NCBI RefSeq assembly: GCF_002288925.2 | Contig: NW_022098004.1 | Coordinates: 14,332,581-14,396,580 of the forward strand | Direction: 5' to 3' | Length of the DNA: 64,000 nt | DNA from: Delphinapterus leucas | Taxonomy: Eukaryota; Chordata; Mammalia; Artiodactyla; Monodontidae | Part shown: in pieces, positions 60,080 to 64,000 of the stretch | Position numbering within the stretch: the stretch's first letter is position 1 | How the letters are laid out: each line of letters starts with the position of its first letter | The notes under the pieces: model-generated | Told to the model about the DNA's origin: nothing | What the model saw: the letters and a program-made list of their open reading frames with translations, nothing else | The model's database searches: none | Translations under genes and position numbers: made by a program

Positions 60080-60560
60080 TGTCCGTGTTTCCTGGGGCTG
60101 CCATAACAAACACCACAGACCAGGTGGTTAAACAACAGACATTCATTGTCTCCCAGGTTCTGGGGGCTGAAGCTCCGTGTTCAAGGTGTTGGCAGGGTTG
60201 GTTTGTCCTGTCGTCTCCCTCGTTGGCGTGTTCTAGAGCTTTCCCTGCATCTGCTGGTTCTTGGTGGCCTTTAGCTCAAAGTAATCCACATGCCAAAGAG
60301 GCACATTCTGGAGTGGTGTGTTCTGGTGCCCTCATTTCTGCGCTGACTGAGCAGGATTCTTGCTGAGACCGGGCTGTGCAGGCCCCGCAAGGATGGGGCC
60401 AAGGTGGAGGCCACAGACAGGGTCTGGGTGAGATATGGTTCAGGAGAGTCTTGGTCACCTCGGGTGGTCCTGGGCATGTGCCTGGTGTCTCTGTGTCCTG
60501 ATATCCTCTTCCTATAAGGACACCTGTCATATGGGATCTGTTACCTTAGAGTGAAGGGGG
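60080..60560 (-). mobile_element. MLT1-type LTR, inverted and interrupted
   Basis: GGGGCTGCCATAACAAACAC and GGTGTTGGCAGGGTTGGTTT (60088-60210) with GGTGTCTCTGTGTCCTGATA (60483 on) are MLT1 parts. Between them lies a scrap like the LTR at 58.1 kb (AAAGTAATCCACATGCCAAA). Confidence 0.55.
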
Positions 60561-60589
60561 ATTGTGTCTGCCCACCCCAGCGCCACCCA

Positions 60590-60880
60590 TGGAAAGAGAC
60601 AGCCACATCCTGACCCCAGGGCCTCAGGACATGACCTTATTTGGAAGTAGGGCCTGGTGCTGTAAGTAGTTAAGACAAGGGCATTAGGGTGGCCCTCATC
60701 CTGTGTGACTGCGTCCTTATAAGATGAGGGGAGATAACAGACACAGAGGAGAAGCCACGTGAAGGTGAAGGCAGAGATGAGAGAGATGCAGCCACAGGTC
60801 TAGGGATGCCTGGAGTCCCCAGAAGCTGGAAGAGGCAGGAAGGACCGTCCCCTGCAGCCTCAGCACTTTGCAAGTAGACA
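60590..60880 (+). mobile_element. MLT1-type LTR fragment, forward
   Basis: GGGCATTAGGGTGGCCCTCA, GAGATGCAGCCACAGGTCTA and CCCAGAAGCTGGAAGAGGCA follow the MLT1B/C-like pattern. Confidence 0.5.
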
Positions 60881-61239
60881 GGTGCAGTGGGTGGGCCTGA
60901 ACTGACTGCAGTGCTGTGGCCCTTGACCGTTCTGTGTTCCCCACATGGTGCCCTGAGGACAGCTCTCACAGGACACTGACCAGCAAGTTGGTTTCACATG
61001 AGACTGCAGGGCTGGTCCTCTAAACATGCAGGCCTGTCTCACCCTTCCTCCTGGGCTCCGGTCACACAGGATGACTGTGCACCGTGTGGGGCTGGGCTTT
61101 CAGCTTCTGCACAGGACCCCTGGGTGTCGGTTAAAAATGCAGGTTACGGCCCAAGAATGACAGGAGGTGAATTTCTCATCGGCCCTATACAGTGTGGGCA
61201 GGGAGTCACAATAAATTATAGAGTTAAAAGTAAGGGGGC

Positions 61240-61430
61240 GGGGGCGGGGAGTATTAACTCAGCCATGAAAAGGAGTGAAGCGCTGACATCGGCTGCAACA
61301 TGGATGAACCTTGAAAACATGATGCTCAGAGAAAGAAGCCAGACACAAAAGGACAATTTATTAATTCCACTAACATGAGACATCCAGAACAGGCAAACCC
61401 GTAGCGACAGAAAGTGGGTTAGTTCTGCAC
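61240..61430 (+). mobile_element. L1 (L1M-class) 3' scrap
   Basis: CAACATGGATGAACCTTGAA (61298-61317) and CATCCAGAACAGGCAAACCC match the same L1 region seen at 18.2-18.4 kb. Confidence 0.65.
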
Positions 61431-63250
61431 TCAGATGGCTTCTGTGCTCCAGCCTCTCCCTGGGTCCGCCCCTCAAATCAGCCCTGGTGCACGAAGCAGC
61501 CTGGCTGGGTGCTGTAGGAGCCCTCACCCCCTGGTACATGCTGCCAGGAAGCAGGACCTGTGCGCCGTGCCCTCAGCTGCCGTGAGCGTGCTCCCCCGAT
61601 TTGGCCCGCGGGATGCACTGTCCTTCCTGGGCTTCCATGGAGGCCGCCTCCTGTTGGGGGCCTGGGATGCTGGAATCAGGCCACTTCTTGGACAGGGCTG
61701 CACTGCAAGAAGTTCCAGGGTTAGCCCGGGATCCTGACCATCACGTGGCCAGAGAAATTGGTAACGTTTTTGTTTTGCACGTTGAAATGTTTAATGTCAG
61801 AAAGATTTTGTTTAGTTTCCTGATGTGGGTAAAGTGTGCGAGCCCAATGTTGATTTATTCTCCCAGAAATGTACATCCTGGTTCCCGCACGAGGGTGAGC
61901 CCCTGTCCAGAGATGAGAGACCCCACATGTGTGATCTGTGCCTCCTGGGAGAGCAGCCCTAAGCTAGTTTAAACCTGATCAAGTTCTGTCTACACGGTAG
62001 GGCTAGACAGCTCCATGTCCTGTCTACACTGAGTATGTTTAGACCTGACCATGTGCTGTCTACAATGAGAATATATAGACCTGACCGTGTTCTTTGTGCA
62101 CAAGGACATGGGGACCTGGCCTGGCCTCTGTCCTGGGAGCTTCAGGGGGACATAGAGACCTGGCCTGGCCTCAGTACTGAGAAGCTCCACGCCTCTGTCC
62201 GAATGTCAGTGCTCAGACGTCTGGGGTCTGGAGCTGAGGTGGGCTTGTCTGGGTGACAGCGCTCTGCTCTGAGTGTGGTTACATGGCCCTCCCAAAGGAG
62301 CCATGGTAAGGGCCTTAGTCCTTACCCCTGCAAGGTTCACCTTCCCTGTGGCTGGTGGAGACTCCTCAGGTGGGCTACCTCATGATTATTCCAATTCACC
62401 AGCACACGCAGAGCGAGTAGGAAGGCAGGTTTACCTGGTGAATTGATTGCCGGGCACATGGATCTAGGTGTAAGGCCGATCGGCAGCAGGTGAGATGTGT
62501 CTCTGTAATCTCCTTCTGGTCAACCATCTCTGCTCAGCAGAGTCCGGACCTGCCCCTCCTCTTTCAGCCCTGCTGTCCTGTGAGTTTTCTCAACACCCCA
62601 GCAAATCAGGAGAGGACCAAGCCTGCCAGAACCAAGGTAGTGTGTTCAACTTCAGCACAAAAAAGTGAAAACAGGAGGGGACTGACTTCTCTGGGGCAAG
62701 TGTTAGGAGAGGAGACAGACCCTACACTTCTTTCTCTGGTCCCAGGGACCTGGCTTGTTCCCACGTTGGGGGCTCATGCAGCACAGCCATGGTATCCTGA
62801 CCAGGGGGATGTGTGACCCTAGTTGCAGTGTCTGGGGATTGTGTGGGGCTCACCCCATCCGTGTGGGTCAGGCTCATGTGCAGACCCCATGTCTGCTCTT
62901 TGCCTGCAGTGTGTCTTGTCCCCTCTGAGATTTCCAACATCCGAATTGAGGGTGTCGCCCTGATTAACCTGTGGTCCCTTTTCTTCTCTTAACCTTGTCA
63001 TGTTCATATGAGGACAGGCACCTTTGAGCAGGGTGGTCCTCCTGCTGAGTGACAACCCTTGGTGGTATCATGTTAATATCATAGCAGATCACATGTCTTA
63101 TCTATGGGGTTGCTGCTGTCTGGGTTCCCGTGGACAGAGCTCAGGTAACACAGACTGGCCCCCCCTAAGAATGGTCCTCCACATGCCATGTGCCCGAGGT
63201 GGGGGACAGTGCTTTGACCTTGCACATTTGTAACAAAGGGGTCAGATTGG
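61430..63250. other. Intergenic, low-complexity duplications only
   Basis: At 61985-62175 short duplicated phrases recur (CATGTCCTGTCTACACTGAG, TAGACCTGACC, GACCTGGCCTGGCCTC). I see no gene or named repeat. Confidence 0.4.
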
Positions 63251-63254
63251 AGTC

Positions 63255-63550
63255 TCAGTTAACCAGACATTTTAAAATTTTAAATGAAATAAAACACACA
63301 TCACACACCATTTACCATCATCATCATTTTAAGTGCATGTTTCTGAGGCATCAGGTACATTCACCTTGTTGTGGAGCCATTACCACCATCTCTAGAAAAT
63401 TCCACGACCATGAAAGTCTCACTTCCATCCCCTCCCGAAGCCCTGCTACCAACGACCACTTAGGTCCATGAGTTGTCGACTCTTGGGCCCCTATCTGAGT
63501 GGAATCCTGCAGTGTTTGCCCATCGACGCTCTGCTTGTTTGCATCTGAAT
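63255..63550 (-). mobile_element. Old L1 3' fragment, inverted
   Basis: Matches the end of the L1 at 5.7-5.95 kb: CACCATTTACCATCATCATC, TTGTTGTGGAGCCATTACCA, TGAGTGGAATCCTGCAGTGT. Confidence 0.55.
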
Positions 63551-64000
63551 ACCCTATATTTAGGGAGAGGGCGTGTGAGGAAGAGGCTGTAGGAGGGACA
63601 GGGCGTGCGGGCCACAGATGAGCCAGGACCTGACCAGCCGCCTCTGGGGCCCTCTGCTCCCGTGTCTTGGGCTGTTCGTCATCTGCATCATTGCTGTCCG
63701 CGCTGGCAGCCCTGGGGCACTGATGTCTGAGTGAGTGAGACTCCTCTGGTGCACCGCCTTCCACCTGCTCTTCCCGCTGGTTGGGGAGAGGGCTGCTAGC
63801 TGGGTGGTCTCTGCTCCTGCAGCAGGAAGGGCCCTGCAGGGGGGACCCACAGAGTGTGGAATGCAATCCCTGGAGCTTGGGGGGCGGGCCACAGCGTGAG
63901 GGCTGTGGCAAATGCTTAGGCTGCCACATCACCGACAGAATGTTCCCAAGACCCCGCTCAGGAGGGAGTGGTGGGTGGCCCGGGACCCCCAGAGACCCCC
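63551..64000. other. Right edge, no recognised feature
   Basis: GC-rich sequence. A minus-strand open frame of 193 codons (63351-63932) overlaps the L1 scrap and shows no domain. I regard it as incidental. Confidence 0.4.

Noticed and set aside
63351..63932. 193-codon minus-strand open frame
   Set aside because: Overlaps an old L1 fragment and has no domain, start context or splice support.
44000..64000. Subtelomere
   Set aside because: GC-rich minisatellites suggested it, but no TTAGGG array or known subtelomeric block is present.

Overview
This is mammalian nuclear DNA and almost certainly cetacean. It is intron-rich and repeat-rich. It carries many copies of the tRNA-derived SINEs typical of whales and dolphins, whose head reads GGGCTTCCCTGGTGGCGCAG and whose alternative 3' form carries GCGGTACGCGGGCCTCTCAC. 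It also holds L1, MIR, MLT1, Tigger and ERV1-type LTR remnants. No bacterial, phage or plasmid logic applies, so there are no operons, ribosome binding sites or CRISPR arrays.

Two protein-coding genes can be supported, both on the minus strand. (1) At 7.65-11.18 kb lies a Groucho/TLE-family WD40 gene, read through seven exons with matching splice phases. Its position beside ZNF23 points to TLE7. (2) At 23.29-36.8 kb lies ZNF23, a KRAB zinc-finger repressor. Its coding exons join without a frame break into a 691-residue protein with an N-terminal KRAB domain and 15 intact C2H2 fingers, and its CpG-island promoter sits near 36.7 kb. As I recall the human map, TLE7 and ZNF23 are neighbours at 16q22, and the same arrangement is kept here.

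The left edge (0-7 kb) holds an orphan CpG island at 2.8-3.3 kb, a degenerate tRNA-Met(CAT) copy just after it, and an old L1 interrupted by two SINEs. A second CpG island at 19.75-20.5 kb lies upstream of the TLE gene. Between 37 and 44 kb the sequence is AT-rich repeat: a Tigger transposon split by an ERV LTR, a solo LTR with a clean 4-bp target duplication, and SINEs.

From 44 to 64 kb the character changes: it is GC-rich, minisatellite-rich and structurally rearranged, and I recognise no gene there. It contains a roughly 0.6-kb inverted repeat with arms at 44.4-44.96 and 55.0-55.56 kb. It also contains two promoter-like CpG patches with CCAAT boxes and splice donors (46.0 and 50.4 kb), a 12-unit CGTAAA repeat, a 20-bp VNTR, and an apparently perfect 1,933-bp tandem duplication (51,361-53,293 / 53,294-55,226). 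This last block is the most unusual structure in the window. It is either very recent or an assembly artefact. I found no convincing new molecular system.
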